The notes: generated by a model from the letters alone, not told the origin. 64,000 bases of DNA from Nocardioides agri (GCF_013778305.1 NZ_JACEIC010000001.1:558001-622000); one strand, 5' to 3'. Numbered from the stretch's first letter, positions 8,505 to 17,779 are shown. Program-made: numbers and translations.

Positions 8505-9041
8505 ATGCCGCTCCGCAACGGTGAGCACGGGTACGGCCTCGTCACCAAGACGCTGCACTGGGCGACCGTGCTCGCCGTCGTCGCCCAGTTCGTCGTCGGC
8601 TACACGGTGGAGGCCGACCACAGCGGCCACGGGCACGGGCGGGGCCGGGGGAGAGGCGGCGCGAGCGGCCACGGGCGAGGGCGCGGCGGCGAGGACGACG
8701 GCCTGGGGGTGTTCGACGGCCCGCTCGACCTGCTCGACCTGCACGTCCTGCTGGGGCTGAGCATCTTCGCGCTGGTGCTCCTCCGGGTGCTGTGGCGGTC
8801 CACGACGCCGCTGCCGCCCTGGGACGAGCGGCTGACGCCGCGTGACCAGCGGATCGTGCACGCCGCCGAGGTCGCCCTCCTCGCCACGCTCGTCGTCGTC
8901 CCGCTCACCGGGCTGGCGCTGGTGCTCGGGGACGACGACCTGCTGCCGGTGCACGTCGCCGCGCACATCGCCTTCTTCGTGGCGCTGGCCGCCCACCTGG
9001 GCATGGTGCTCGGCCGCCGCCTCGTGCGGCGGATGCTCTAG
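8505..9041 (+). CDS. Cytochrome b561-like membrane protein with His/Gly/Arg-rich loop
   Basis: A 178-residue four-helix membrane protein with likely haem-ligand histidines in LHWATVL, LLDLHVLLGL and HVAAHIAFFVALAAHLG. It resembles the prokaryotic cytochrome b561 family, which moves electrons across the membrane between quinols and acceptors. Between helices 1 and 2 there is an unusual low-complexity insert (residues about 40-64) made of His, Gly and Arg. TACGAC lies six bases before the ATG and no Shine-Dalgarno is visible. The partner dehydrogenase is not encoded nearby. Confidence 0.8.
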   Translation: MPLRNGEHGYGLVTKTLHWATVLAVVAQFVVGYTVEADHSGHGHGRGRGRGGASGHGRGRGGEDDGLGVFDGPLDLLDLHVLLGLSIFALVLLRVLWRSTTPLPPWDERLTPRDQRIVHAAEVALLATLVVVPLTGLALVLGDDDLLPVHVAAHIAFFVALAAHLGMVLGRRLVRRML

Positions 9042-9089
9042 CCCCACCCCGGGGTGTGAGCGCACCCATCGAAGCGACCCGGCGGGGTA

Positions 9090-9101
9090 TCGAAATTTCG
9101 A
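9090..9101. promoter_or_regulatory. Palindrome TCGAAATTTCGA
   Basis: A perfect 12-bp palindrome in the leader of the sugar operon, 19 bases upstream of the LacI-type operator. It lies in an AT-rich island that contrasts with its surroundings. It may be a second regulator site or a promoter upstream element; the binding protein is unknown. Confidence 0.5.
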
Positions 9102-9119
9102 AAGTGCTTGCCTTTGGAA

Positions 9120-9137
9120 ATCGTTATCGACAACGAT
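9120..9137 (+). promoter_or_regulatory. LacI-family operator before sugar operon
   Basis: ATCGTTATCGACAACGAT is an 18-bp inverted repeat with one mismatched pair and a central CG, the typical LacI/GalR family architecture. It overlaps a TTGACA hexamer (9137-9142) that could be the -35. The most likely ligand-responsive repressor is the LacI protein encoded by the fourth gene of the operon. Confidence 0.75.
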
Positions 9138-9220
9138 TGACACCCCGGATCTGCGAGTGGCACCTTTCCCGCCATGTGACGTGCGTCGCACCCGGCGTAC
9201 GACGAACGGAAGGGTGACGA

Positions 9221-10513
9221 ATGAGGTCGAAGACGCGCAGTGCGGCACTCGCCGCGATCTGCGCCGGGGTGTTGACGCTCGCCGCCTGCGGTGGCGACGA
9301 CGACTCCTCGGACGAGAGCGGTGGCGAGACCACGATCACGTGGTGGCACAACTCCAACAACGAGCCCGGCAAGGGCTACTACGAGCAGGTCGCCAAGGAC
9401 TTCGAGGCCGACCACGAGGGCGTGAAGATCGAGATCCAGGCCATGGCCCACGAGGACATGGTCGACAAGCTCGCCGCGGCGTTCCAGAGCGGCGACATCC
9501 CGGACGTCTACATGGAGCGCGGCGGCGGTGAGCTCGCGGACCACGTCGAGGCCGGCATGGTGAAGGACATCTCGGACTCGGCCTCGGAGGAGATCGACAA
9601 GATCGGCGGCTCGGTCGCCGGCTGGCAGGTCGACGGCCAGACCTACGCCCTGCCGTTCTCCCTCGGCGTCGTCGGGTTCTGGTACAACACCGACCTCTTC
9701 GAGCAGGCCGGGATCACCGAGCCCCCGACCACCCTCGCCGAGTTCAACGACGCCGTCGACAAGCTCAAGGACGCCGGCATCGAGCCGGTCTCGGTCGGCG
9801 CCGGCGACGGCTGGCCTGCCGCCCACTACTGGTACTACACCGCCCTCCGGCAGTGCTCCCAGGACACGCTGACCACCGCCCTCACCGACATGGACTTCTC
9901 GGACCCGTGCTTCGTCAAGGCCGGCGAGACCGTCGAGGAGATCCTCGACATGGACCCCTTCAACAAGGGCTTCCTCGCCACCAAGGCGCAGGAGGGCGCG
10001 ACGTCCGCGTCCGGCCTGCTCGCCACCGGCAAGGTCGCGATGGAGATGCAGGGCCACTGGGAGCCGGGCGTCATGCAGGGCCTGACCGACGACGGCAAGG
10101 GCCTGGGCGACAAGACCGGCTGGTTCCCCTTCCCGGCCGTCGACGGCGGTGCCGGTGACCCGGCCGCCGCGCTCGGCGGCGGCGACGCCTGGGCCGTCTC
10201 GGAGGAGGCACCCGACGAGGCCGTCGAGTTCGTGAAGTACCTGCTGTCCGACGACGTGCAGACCGGCTTCGCGGAGAACGACATGGGTCTGCCGACCAAC
10301 GCGGCGGCCAGCGGCTCCGTCAAGGACCCGGCGCTCGCCGGCCTGCTGGAGTTCCGCGACCAGGCGCCGTTCGTCCAGCTCTACTTCGACACCGCGCTCG
10401 GTGAGTCGGTCGGAGGCGCGCTGAACTCCGAGATCGCGCTGCTGTTCGCAGGTGAGGCCTCGCCGCAGGACGTCGTGGACGCCGTGCAAGAGGCCGCGGA
10501 CGAGGAGAAGTGA
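9221..10513 (+). CDS. ABC sugar-transporter solute-binding lipoprotein
   Basis: A 430-residue protein with a lipoprotein signal (LTLAAC, modified Cys23), then an acidic linker and a family 1 extracellular binding fold starting TITWWHNSNNEPGKGYYEQVAKDFE. It would be anchored outside the membrane to capture oligosaccharides for the two permeases that follow. Neighbouring GH3 and acetylxylan-esterase-like genes suggest beta-linked, possibly acetylated xylo- or gluco-oligosaccharides (inference). It is first in a six-gene operon, with seven bases to the next gene. Confidence 0.92.
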   Translation: MRSKTRSAALAAICAGVLTLAACGGDDDSSDESGGETTITWWHNSNNEPGKGYYEQVAKDFEADHEGVKIEIQAMAHEDMVDKLAAAFQSGDIPDVYMERGGGELADHVEAGMVKDISDSASEEIDKIGGSVAGWQVDGQTYALPFSLGVVGFWYNTDLFEQAGITEPPTTLAEFNDAVDKLKDAGIEPVSVGAGDGWPAAHYWYYTALRQCSQDTLTTALTDMDFSDPCFVKAGETVEEILDMDPFNKGFLATKAQEGATSASGLLATGKVAMEMQGHWEPGVMQGLTDDGKGLGDKTGWFPFPAVDGGAGDPAAALGGGDAWAVSEEAPDEAVEFVKYLLSDDVQTGFAENDMGLPTNAAASGSVKDPALAGLLEFRDQAPFVQLYFDTALGESVGGALNSEIALLFAGEASPQDVVDAVQEAADEEK

Positions 10514-10520
10514 CCTGTCC

Positions 10521-11501
10521 GTGACAGACGAGGGCATCGCCGTCCCGGCGGTACCCGTCCACGCAGATCTGGCCACCCGGCGCACCATGCGCCGGGTGGC
10601 CCCCCGCCCTGTCGGGCCGCGGTGGCGGCTGCGGCTCGAGGTCGCGCTGTTCGTGACCCCGGCGCTCGCGCTGATGGCCGTCTTCGTGGCCTGGCCGGTC
10701 GTGTCGGCGGTGCGGATGTCCTTCTACCGCTGGAAGGGCTTCGGCCCGATGGACGACTTCGTCGGCTGGCGCAACTACCAGCGGGTGCTGAGCGACGAGG
10801 TGTTCACCGACGCGGTGATGCACAACTTCATGATCGTGATCGCCTCGGTGATCGTGCAGCTCCCTCTGGGTCTCCTGCTCGCGATGCTGCTCAACCGCCG
10901 GATCGTGGGGCAGGGCCTGCTCCGCACGATCGTCTTCGTCCCGTACGTCGTGGCCGAGGTGATCGCCGGCGTCGTCTGGTTCCAGCTGCTCCAGCCGCAG
11001 TACGGCGTGATCGACCACCTGATCGAGATGGTCGGTCTCACGCCTCCGGAGCAGGGCTTCCTCGGCACGCCGGACCTGGCGCTGCCGACGGTCTTCGTGG
11101 TGCTCACCTGGAAGTACCTCGGCCTCGCGGTCCTGCTCTTCCTCGCCGGGCTCCAGAGCGTGCCCGACGAGCTCTTCGAGGCCGCCCAGCTGGACGGGGC
11201 CGGCTGGTGGCAGGCACAGCGGCGCATCGCGCTGCCGCTGCTGGGCCCGACGATCCGGACCTGGCTCTTCCTGTCGATGATCGGCTCGATCCAGTGCTTC
11301 GACATGGTCTGGGTGCTGACCCAGGGTGGTCCCGCCAACGCCACGACGACGATGGCGACCTACCTCATCAGCGAGGGCACGCAGCGCCACAACTACGGCA
11401 TCGCGGGAGCGGCCTCCGTGCTGCTCTTCGTGATCGGCTTCGTGCTCGCGCTCGTCTACCAAGTGTTCGTCCTTCGACGTGACCGGGAGGTGCTCCGATG
11501 A
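10521..11501 (+). CDS. ABC sugar permease (MalF type)
   Basis: A 326-residue inner-membrane permease with about six helices. The ATPase-coupling EAA loop reads EAAQLDGAGWWQAQRRIALPLLGPTI. It forms the channel with the next protein. The GTG start lies seven bases after the preceding stop. A later in-frame ATG at 10587 is the alternative, but it would drop a soluble N-terminus only. No ATPase is encoded in the operon, so a shared MsiK-type ATPase elsewhere is presumably used. Confidence 0.9.
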   Translation: MTDEGIAVPAVPVHADLATRRTMRRVAPRPVGPRWRLRLEVALFVTPALALMAVFVAWPVVSAVRMSFYRWKGFGPMDDFVGWRNYQRVLSDEVFTDAVMHNFMIVIASVIVQLPLGLLLAMLLNRRIVGQGLLRTIVFVPYVVAEVIAGVVWFQLLQPQYGVIDHLIEMVGLTPPEQGFLGTPDLALPTVFVVLTWKYLGLAVLLFLAGLQSVPDELFEAAQLDGAGWWQAQRRIALPLLGPTIRTWLFLSMIGSIQCFDMVWVLTQGGPANATTTMATYLISEGTQRHNYGIAGAASVLLFVIGFVLALVYQVFVLRRDREVLR

Positions 11502-12334
11502 CGGCTCGCGCCAAGAGCTTCGGCGGCGGTGGCCCGCTGGTCTACGGGATCGCGCTGGTCACCGTCGCAATCACGCTCGGGCCCGTGATCTACGGCGCGC
11601 TCGGCGGCTTCCGCAGCAACGAGCAGATCGCGCGCGACCCGGCGTCCCTCCCGGACCCGTGGGTCTTCAGCAACTACACGGCCGTGCTCACCAACGAGGC
11701 GTTCTGGCGCTACGCCGTGAACTCGACGGTGATCGCCGTCGTCACCACGGTGGTCGCCGTCCTCCTCGGCGTGATGGCGGCGTACCCGCTCGCGCGCTAC
11801 GACTTCCGCGGCCGCGAGGCGCTCTTCACGGTCTTCGTGCTCGGCCTCCTCTTCCCGGCGGCGGTCGCGATCATCCCGCTCTTCATCCTGGTGACCCGCG
11901 ACCTGTCGCTGGGCAACACCTGGTGGGGCGTCGCGCTGCCCCAGGCGGCGTTCGCGCTGCCGCTGACCGTGGTCATCCTGCGGCCGTTCCTGATGGCGAT
12001 CCCGCGCGAGCTCGAGGAGGCGGCGCTGATCGACGGCGCGTCCCGCGTCGGGATCTTCTGGTGGCTCGCGCTGCCCTTGTCGATCCCCGGACTGGTGACG
12101 GTCGGCGTGCTGGCGTTCGTCGCCTCGTGGAACGCCTACCTGCTGCCGCTGCTGCTGCTCCAGGACGACATGCGCACGCTGCCGCTCGGGGTGGCGGACT
12201 ACTCGACCGAGCACTCGGCGGACACCGCCGGCGTGCTGGCGTTCACGACGATCGCGATGATCCCGGCGCTGGTGATGTTCCTGGCGATGCAGCGCCGGAT
12301 CGTCAGCGGTCTCCAGGGAGCGGTGAAGGGATGA
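11498..12334 (+). CDS. ABC sugar permease (MalG type)
   Basis: A 278-residue membrane protein with about six helices and the EAA loop EEAALIDGASRVGIFWWLALPLSIPGL. It pairs with the MalF-type subunit for carbohydrate uptake. The start overlaps the previous stop by four bases (ATGA), which indicates translational coupling, and its own stop overlaps the LacI gene in the same way. Confidence 0.9.
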   Translation: MTARAKSFGGGGPLVYGIALVTVAITLGPVIYGALGGFRSNEQIARDPASLPDPWVFSNYTAVLTNEAFWRYAVNSTVIAVVTTVVAVLLGVMAAYPLARYDFRGREALFTVFVLGLLFPAAVAIIPLFILVTRDLSLGNTWWGVALPQAAFALPLTVVILRPFLMAIPRELEEAALIDGASRVGIFWWLALPLSIPGLVTVGVLAFVASWNAYLLPLLLLQDDMRTLPLGVADYSTEHSADTAGVLAFTTIAMIPALVMFLAMQRRIVSGLQGAVKG

Positions 12335-13368
12335 CGGGCGTGGACGGCAACGGGCAGACGACCGGCCGGGTGACGATGCAGCAGGTCGCGGCGGAGGCGG
12401 GCGTGTCGGTCTCGACGGTCTCGAAGGTGATCAACGCCCGCTACGGCGTGGCACCGGAGACCTTCGAGCACGTCACGGGCGTCATCAACCGCCTCGGCTA
12501 CGAGGCCAGCCTGGTCGCGCGGAGCCTGCGCAACACGCGGACCAACGTCATCGGCGTGCTGGTCGCCGACTTCGAGCCGTTCAGCACCGAGGTGCTCAAG
12601 GGCGTCGCCGACGCGATCCGCGGCACCGGCTACGAGCTGGTCGCCTACTCCGCCGGCGGCCGCGTCGACGAGCACGTCGGCTGGGAGCGGCGCTACCTCT
12701 CCCGGGTGATGGGGACCCTCGTCGACGGCGCGGTGATCGTCACCCCGACCGTCACCGACGTCCAGTACGACGGTCCGGTCGTCGCCGTCGACCCGCACAC
12801 CGGCCGGTCGAGCCTGCCGACCGTCGCCGCGGACAACCTCCAGGGCGCCCGGATCGCCGTCGACCACCTCATCGAGCTCGGACACCGGCGGATCGGCATG
12901 GTCACCGGACGTCCCGACCTGGTGTCGGCGCAGCTGCGCGAGCAGGGCTACCGCGACGCCATCCACGCCGCCGGGCTGCGGGTCGACGAGGACCTCCTCG
13001 CGCTCGGCGCCTTCGACCCGGAGCAGGCGCGCGAGGCGGCCCGGGCGCTGCTGACCCTGCCGGACCCGCCGACGGCCATCTTCGCGGCCAACGACATCTC
13101 GGCCCTAGCCACCCTCGACGTCGCCGTCGAGCTCGGCATCGACGTCCCGGGCGCGGTCTCGGTGGTGGGCTTCGACAACATCCCGGAGTCCGCCCTCGCG
13201 CACCCGCCGCTCACGACGGTGCACCAGCCGATGCGCCAGCTCGGCCGCGACGCGACCGCCATGTTGGTGGCGCTCATCGCGGGCGAGGAGATCGACGACA
13301 CCCACATCACCCTGGACACGACGCTCGTACGTCGCCGGTCCACAGCATCGTTGGAGGTTCCTTCGTGA
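12331..13368 (+). CDS. LacI-family transcriptional repressor
   Basis: A 345-residue regulator. Residues about 12-60 form the LacI helix-turn-helix and hinge helix (VTMQQVAAEAGVSVSTVSKVINARYGV), and the rest is a periplasmic-binding-like effector domain containing GVLVADFEPF, IGMVTGRPD and FAANDISALATLDVAVELG. It probably binds the inverted repeat at 9120-9137 and releases it when the transported sugar is present. It sits inside the operon it is expected to control, with four-base overlaps on both sides. Confidence 0.92.
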   Translation: MTGVDGNGQTTGRVTMQQVAAEAGVSVSTVSKVINARYGVAPETFEHVTGVINRLGYEASLVARSLRNTRTNVIGVLVADFEPFSTEVLKGVADAIRGTGYELVAYSAGGRVDEHVGWERRYLSRVMGTLVDGAVIVTPTVTDVQYDGPVVAVDPHTGRSSLPTVAADNLQGARIAVDHLIELGHRRIGMVTGRPDLVSAQLREQGYRDAIHAAGLRVDEDLLALGAFDPEQAREAARALLTLPDPPTAIFAANDISALATLDVAVELGIDVPGAVSVVGFDNIPESALAHPPLTTVHQPMRQLGRDATAMLVALIAGEEIDDTHITLDTTLVRRRSTASLEVPS

Positions 13369-15650
13369 CCGAGCTCTGGCGCGACCCGTCGGCGCCCGTC
13401 GACGCCCGCGTCGCCGACCTGATCGAGCGGATGACCTTGGAGGAGAAGGTCGCCCAGCTCGGCAGCGTCTGGTGGATCGACCCGGCCGCCGGCGGGATGG
13501 CGCCGATGCTCAGCGAGAGCATCGGGCCGCTCCCGCCCTGGGCGGAGGTGGTCGACGGTGGTCTCGGCCAGCTCACCCGGACCTTCGGCACGGCCCCGCT
13601 CGAGCCACGCGAGGGGATGCGCATCCTCGCCGAGCGGCAGCGCGACGTGGTCGCCGGCAACCGCTTCGGCATCCCTGCGCAGGTGCACGAGGAGTGCCTC
13701 ACCGGGCTCGCGGCCTGGCGATCGACGATCTACCCGGCGCCGCTGTCCTGGGCGGCGACCTTCGACCCGGACCTCATCGCAGAGATGGGAGCCCAGATCG
13801 GCTCCACGATGAGCCGGCTCGGCATCCACCAGGGCCTCGCCCCGGTGCTCGACGTCGTCCGCGACCACCGCTGGGGACGGGTCGAGGAGACGCTGGGGGA
13901 GGATCCCCTGCTCGTCGGGCTGGTCGGCTCGGCGTACGTCCGCGGCCTCGAGGGCGCGGGGATCGTGGCGACGCTCAAGCACTTCGTCGGCTACTCCGCG
14001 TCGCGCGCCGCCCGCAACCTCGCGCCCGTGTCGATGGGCCCGCGCGAGCTCGCCGACGTGATGCTGCCGCCGTTCGAGATGGCCCTGCGCGCCGGGGCCC
14101 GGTCGGTGATGAACTCCTACACCGACCGCGACGGCGTGCCGGCCGCGGCCGACCGCACGCTGCTCACGGACCTGCTGCGCGACCAGCTCGGGTTCGACGG
14201 CACCCTCACGGCCGACTACTTCTCCGTCGCCTTCCTGCAGACCCTGCACGGGGTCGCGGAGGACCTCGGCGAGGCGGCTGCCCTCGCGCTCCAGGCCGGC
14301 ATCGACATCGAGCTGCCGTCGACCAACGCCTTCGGGCAGCCGCTGCTCGACGCGCTCGCCGCCGGGCTGGTCGAGGAGAAGACGATCGACACGGCGCTGA
14401 TCCGGGTGCTCCGCCAGAAGTGCGAGCTGGGCCTGCTCGACCCCGACTGGGCGCCGACCGAGCCGGACGACGTGGACCTCGACGCCCCCGAGGCTCGGGC
14501 GCTCGCGCTGCGCGTCGCGCAGCGCTCGATGGTGCTGCTCGCGAACGACGGCACCCTGCCTCTCCAGCCAGGCGCGCGGCTCGTGGTGGTCGGGCCGCGC
14601 GCCGACACCTACCAGGCGATGCTCGGCTGCTACTCCTTCCCGATGCACGTGCTCGTGCACCACCCCGGCGTGGAGCCGGGTCTGGAGATCCGCAGCGTGC
14701 GGGAGGCGCTGGCCGCCGACCACGAGGTCACCTACGCGCTCGGCGTCCCGGTGGTCGGCGGATCCGACGAGGAGATCGCTGCCGCGGTGGCCGCCGCCCG
14801 CGACGCCGACGTGTGCGTCGTCGCCCTGGGGGACGAGGCCGGGCTGTTCGGCAACGGCACCTCCGGCGAGGGCAACGACGTCGCCACGCTCGACCTGCCC
14901 GGCCGCCAGGAGGAGCTCCTCGAGGCGCTGCTCGGCACGGGCACCCCGGTGGTGGCGGTGCTGCTGGTCGGCCGGCCCTACGACCTGAGCCGGCAGGTCG
15001 ACCGGCTGGCGGCCGTCGTCTGCGCCTTCTTCCCCGGCGAGGAGGGCGCCCAGGCGATCGCCGACGTCCTCACCGGCCGGGTGAACCCCTCGGGCCGGCT
15101 GCCGGTCAGCTTCCCGGCCGCCGGCGCCACGCACCCCTCGACGTACCTCGCCCCGACGCTGGGGCAGCTCACCGACGTCAGCGTCGTCGACCCGACGGCG
15201 CTCTTCCCCTTCGGGCACGGCCTGTCGTACGCCGCCGCCACCTGGGGATCGGTCGCCGCGTCGACCGAGGAGTGGGCCACTGACGGCTCGGTCGAGCTGG
15301 CGGTGGAGCTCGGCAACGACACGGACCGCGAGGTCTCCGAGGTCGTGCAGGTCTACCTCCACGACCCGGTGGCGTCCGTCGTCCGCCCGGTGCAGCAGCT
15401 GGTCGGGGCTGCGCGGGTGGACCTCGCGGTCGGCGAGCAGGCGCGCGTCCGCTTCACGCTCTCCGCCGACCTGGCGTCCTTCACCGGCCGCGACCTGGTG
15501 CGGATCGTGGAGCCGGGCGCGGTCGAGCTGCGGGTCGGGGCGTCGAGCGCCGACATCCGCGCGACGGTGGCGCTGCGGCTGGTCGGGCCGACGCGCCAGG
15601 TCCGGGTCGAGCGGTCGCTGGCGCCGGACGTGGTCGTCGAGACCGCCTGA
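13365..15650 (+). CDS. Glycoside hydrolase family 3 (beta-glucosidase/beta-xylosidase)
   Basis: A 761-residue intracellular enzyme with the GH3 domain order: an N-terminal TIM barrel (about 1-310) with the nucleophile Asp284 in GTLTADYFS, an alpha/beta sandwich C-terminal domain (about 380-600) carrying GNGTSGEGND, and a fibronectin III-like tail (VVQVYLHDPVASVVRP). It removes beta-linked glucose or xylose from imported oligosaccharides. No signal peptide is present, matching cytoplasmic action after uptake. The gene overlaps lacI by four bases and the esterase gene by one. The exact sugar cannot be told from sequence alone. Confidence 0.9.
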   Translation: MTELWRDPSAPVDARVADLIERMTLEEKVAQLGSVWWIDPAAGGMAPMLSESIGPLPPWAEVVDGGLGQLTRTFGTAPLEPREGMRILAERQRDVVAGNRFGIPAQVHEECLTGLAAWRSTIYPAPLSWAATFDPDLIAEMGAQIGSTMSRLGIHQGLAPVLDVVRDHRWGRVEETLGEDPLLVGLVGSAYVRGLEGAGIVATLKHFVGYSASRAARNLAPVSMGPRELADVMLPPFEMALRAGARSVMNSYTDRDGVPAAADRTLLTDLLRDQLGFDGTLTADYFSVAFLQTLHGVAEDLGEAAALALQAGIDIELPSTNAFGQPLLDALAAGLVEEKTIDTALIRVLRQKCELGLLDPDWAPTEPDDVDLDAPEARALALRVAQRSMVLLANDGTLPLQPGARLVVVGPRADTYQAMLGCYSFPMHVLVHHPGVEPGLEIRSVREALAADHEVTYALGVPVVGGSDEEIAAAVAAARDADVCVVALGDEAGLFGNGTSGEGNDVATLDLPGRQEELLEALLGTGTPVVAVLLVGRPYDLSRQVDRLAAVVCAFFPGEEGAQAIADVLTGRVNPSGRLPVSFPAAGATHPSTYLAPTLGQLTDVSVVDPTALFPFGHGLSYAAATWGSVAASTEEWATDGSVELAVELGNDTDREVSEVVQVYLHDPVASVVRPVQQLVGAARVDLAVGEQARVRFTLSADLASFTGRDLVRIVEPGAVELRVGASSADIRATVALRLVGPTRQVRVERSLAPDVVVETA

Positions 15651-16615
15651 TGCACTACGACCTGCCCCTCGAGGAGCTGCGGGACTACCGGCCGGTGCTT
15701 CCGACGCCGGAGGACCTGGAGGAGTTCTGGCAGGAGACGCTCGACGCGCTGCCCGACCCGGCGCCGTCGTACGCCGTGGTCGCATCAGGCCTGGTGACCG
15801 TCGAGACGTGGGAGGTGACCTTCGCGGGGCACGACGGCGCGCCGGTGCGCGCGTGGCTGCACCTCCCCGCGGGCCCGCTGCGGTCGGACTCGCTGCCCGG
15901 CGTGGTGCAGTTCCAGGGCTACAACGGCGGTCGCGGACTGCCCCACGAGCACGTCTTCTGGGCGTCGGCGGGCTACGCCCATCTCGTCGTCGACACCCGG
16001 GGGCAGGGGAGCGGCTGGACGACCGGCGCGACCGCTGACCCCGCCGGCTCGGGGCCGGCGCAGCCGGGCTTCCTCACCCGCGGGATCGACTCGCGGGACA
16101 CCTACTACTACCGCAGGGTCTACGCCGACGCCGTCGCCGCGGTCGAGGTGCTGCGCGGGCACCCGCTCGTGGACCCGTCTCGGGTGGCCGTGGCGGGAGG
16201 GAGCCAGGGCGGCGGGATCTCGACCTCCGTCGCCGCCCTGGCTCCCTCCTCCGTGGCCGCAGTGCTGCCGGACGTGCCGTTCCTCTGCGACTTCAGACGC
16301 GCGACGTCAGTCGCGCAGGCCGAGCCCTACCTGGAGCTGGTGCGCTACCTGGCCGCCCACCGCCCGTCGGTGCCCGCGGTCTTCGCGACGCTGTCCTACT
16401 TCGACGCCGCGGTGCTCGCGCCCCGCGCCAGCGCGCCCGCGCTCTTCTCGGTCGCGCTGATGGACCGCACCTGCCCACCGTCGACGGTCTTCGCCGCGTT
16501 CAACGCCTACGGCGGGCCGAAGTCGATCGAGGTCTACGAGTTCAACGACCACGAGGGTGGCGAGGCGCACCACCGCGTGCGCCAGCTGGCCTGGCTGGAC
16601 GGGGTGCTCGGCTGA
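15650..16615 (+). CDS. Acetylxylan esterase/cephalosporin-C deacetylase-like (CE7)
   Basis: A 321-residue alpha/beta hydrolase. The nucleophile is Ser185 in VAGGSQGGGIS, RGQGSGWTTG matches the CE7 RGQ motif, and the catalytic His lies in FNDHEGGEAHH near the C-terminus. CE7 enzymes remove acetyl groups from xylo-oligosaccharides and similar sugars. As the last gene of the operon, it points to acetylated oligosaccharides as the imported substrate. The start overlaps the GH3 stop by one base (TGATG). It converges on a small membrane-protein gene. Confidence 0.87.
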   Translation: MHYDLPLEELRDYRPVLPTPEDLEEFWQETLDALPDPAPSYAVVASGLVTVETWEVTFAGHDGAPVRAWLHLPAGPLRSDSLPGVVQFQGYNGGRGLPHEHVFWASAGYAHLVVDTRGQGSGWTTGATADPAGSGPAQPGFLTRGIDSRDTYYYRRVYADAVAAVEVLRGHPLVDPSRVAVAGGSQGGGISTSVAALAPSSVAAVLPDVPFLCDFRRATSVAQAEPYLELVRYLAAHRPSVPAVFATLSYFDAAVLAPRASAPALFSVALMDRTCPPSTVFAAFNAYGGPKSIEVYEFNDHEGGEAHHRVRQLAWLDGVLG

Positions 16616-16616
16616 G

Positions 16617-16829
16617 TCAGTGACGCTTGCGGCGATCGTGCTGCGACTGGGCGCGGCGCCGCTTGCGCTCCTTGCGCTCCGGGCTGCCGTGCTCCGTGTG
16701 CGACGCGTTCTCGGCTCCCGTGTGGTGGTGCGGGGCGGGATCGACGGTCGTGCGCGGCCGGTCGCTGCGCCGCAGCACGATCGCCACGAGCGCGATGCCG
16801 ACGACCGCGAACACGATGACGTAGAACAT
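16617..16829 (-). CDS. Small single-pass membrane protein
   Basis: A 70-residue protein with one N-terminal transmembrane helix (FYVIVFAVVGIALVAIVL) and a basic, His/Arg/Lys-rich cytoplasmic tail ending KRKRRRAQSQHDRRKRH. The ATG is preceded by a strong GGAGGAAA ribosome site; an upstream in-frame start has no such site. No family is recognised. Only one base separates its stop from that of the esterase gene. Confidence 0.7.
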   Translation of the reverse strand: MFYVIVFAVVGIALVAIVLRRSDRPRTTVDPAPHHHTGAENASHTEHGSPERKERKRRRAQSQHDRRKRH

Positions 16830-16932
16830 CGCCGTTTCCTCCCGGTTGACCGATGGTCCGCTGGTCAGTCTGCCGAACACACGACGATCCCGGCTAGCGA
16901 GCGCCGAACCGCGGACGCGCGGAGCGGCGGCG

Positions 16933-17733
16933 TCAGCGGCCCTGGAAGACCGGCGTCCGCTTCTCGGCGAAGGCGCGGGGTCCCTCCTTGGCGTCGTCGG
17001 AGGCGAAGACGGCCATGCCGACCGTGGCGTCGTCGGCCCAGCAGTCCTCCTCGTGCCTGCCCTCGGAGTCGCGGACGGTCCTGAGGATCGCCTGGACGGC
17101 GAGCGGGCCGTTGGCGCAGATCAGGTCGGCGATCTCGTGGGCCTTCGCGAGCGCCTCGCCGTCGGGGACGACGTGGCCGATCAGGCCGATCTCCTTCGCC
17201 TCGGGCGCCTTGATCGCCCGGCCGGTGAGCAGCAGGTCGAGCGCGACGGTGTACGGGATCTGCCGGGGGAGCCGGACGGCGGAGCCGCCCATCGGGTAGA
17301 GGCTCCACCTGGCCTCCGCGACGCCGAAGCGGGCGGACTCACCCGCGATCCGGATGTCGGTGCCCTGCAGGATCTCCGTGCCACCGGCGATCGCCGGCCC
17401 CTCGACCGCGGCGATGAGCGGCTTGGTGAGCCGGAAGCCCTTGAGCAGGCCCTTGATGACCGACGGGTCGAAGCCGGACTTGAAGCTCTCGTCGGGCGAC
17501 CGCTTCGTGGCCGCCTTGAGGTCCATGCCCGCGCAGAAGTAGCCACCGGCGCCGGTGAGGATGCAGACCCGGATCGAGTCGTCGGTGTTGACCCGGTCCC
17601 AGGCCTCCTCCATGATCGCCAGCATCTCGCCCGAGAGCGCGTTGCGCGTCTCGGGGCGGTTCATCGTGACGATCAGCTTGTGGCCTTCCTGCTCGACGAG
17701 GCAGTGCGGGGCTTCCGAGTTCGCGTCGGTCAT
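16933..17733 (-). CDS. echA19: Enoyl-CoA hydratase, EchA19-like
   Basis: A 266-residue crotonase-fold enzyme with the oxyanion-hole segment [16 protein letters not shown] and the strongly conserved block [32 protein letters not shown], ending [13 protein letters not shown]. Both are near-identical to M. tuberculosis EchA19, which hydrates sterol side-chain enoyl-CoA. It is divergent from a FadD19-like ligase, as in M. tuberculosis Rv3515c/Rv3516. The start at 17733 is chosen because TAGGCT lies exactly seven bases upstream (leaderless pattern) and no ribosome site supports a longer form. Confidence 0.9.
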   Translation of the reverse strand: MTDANSEAPHCLVEQEGHKLIVTMNRPETRNALSGEMLAIMEEAWDRVNTDDSIRVCILTGAGGYFCAGMDLKAATKRSPDESFKSGFDPSVIKGLLKGFRLTKPLIAAVEGPAIAGGTEILQGTDIRIAGESARFGVAEARWSLYPMGGSAVRLPRQIPYTVALDLLLTGRAIKAPEAKEIGLIGHVVPDGEALAKAHEIADLICANGPLAVQAILRTVRDSEGRHEEDCWADDATVGMAVFASDDAKEGPRAFAEKRTPVFQGR

Positions 17734-17755
17734 GCGGCGGAGCCTAGCCAAGAAC

Positions 17756-17769
17756 AAGAACGTGTTCTA
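17756..17769. promoter_or_regulatory. KstR-like operator between echA19 and fadD19
   Basis: AAGAACGTGTTCTA matches the KstR pattern at all positions except the first base (A instead of T). Its right end overlaps the -10 TAGTCT (17768-17773) of the ligase gene, which lies six bases from the GTG. One bound repressor could control both divergent genes. Confidence 0.72.
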
Positions 17770-17779
17770 GTCTCGCGGC

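Noticed and set aside
8623..8700. Frameshift or assembly artefact in the cytochrome b561 gene
   Set aside because: The reading frame stays open with haem-ligand helices on both sides, so a genuine low-complexity loop is the simpler reading.
12948..15785. Very long open frame antisense to lacI and the GH3 gene (945 codons)
   Set aside because: It is an Arg/His/Asp-rich shadow of the real genes caused by high GC in third positions; it has no domain, no ribosome site, and overlaps genes with clear family motifs.
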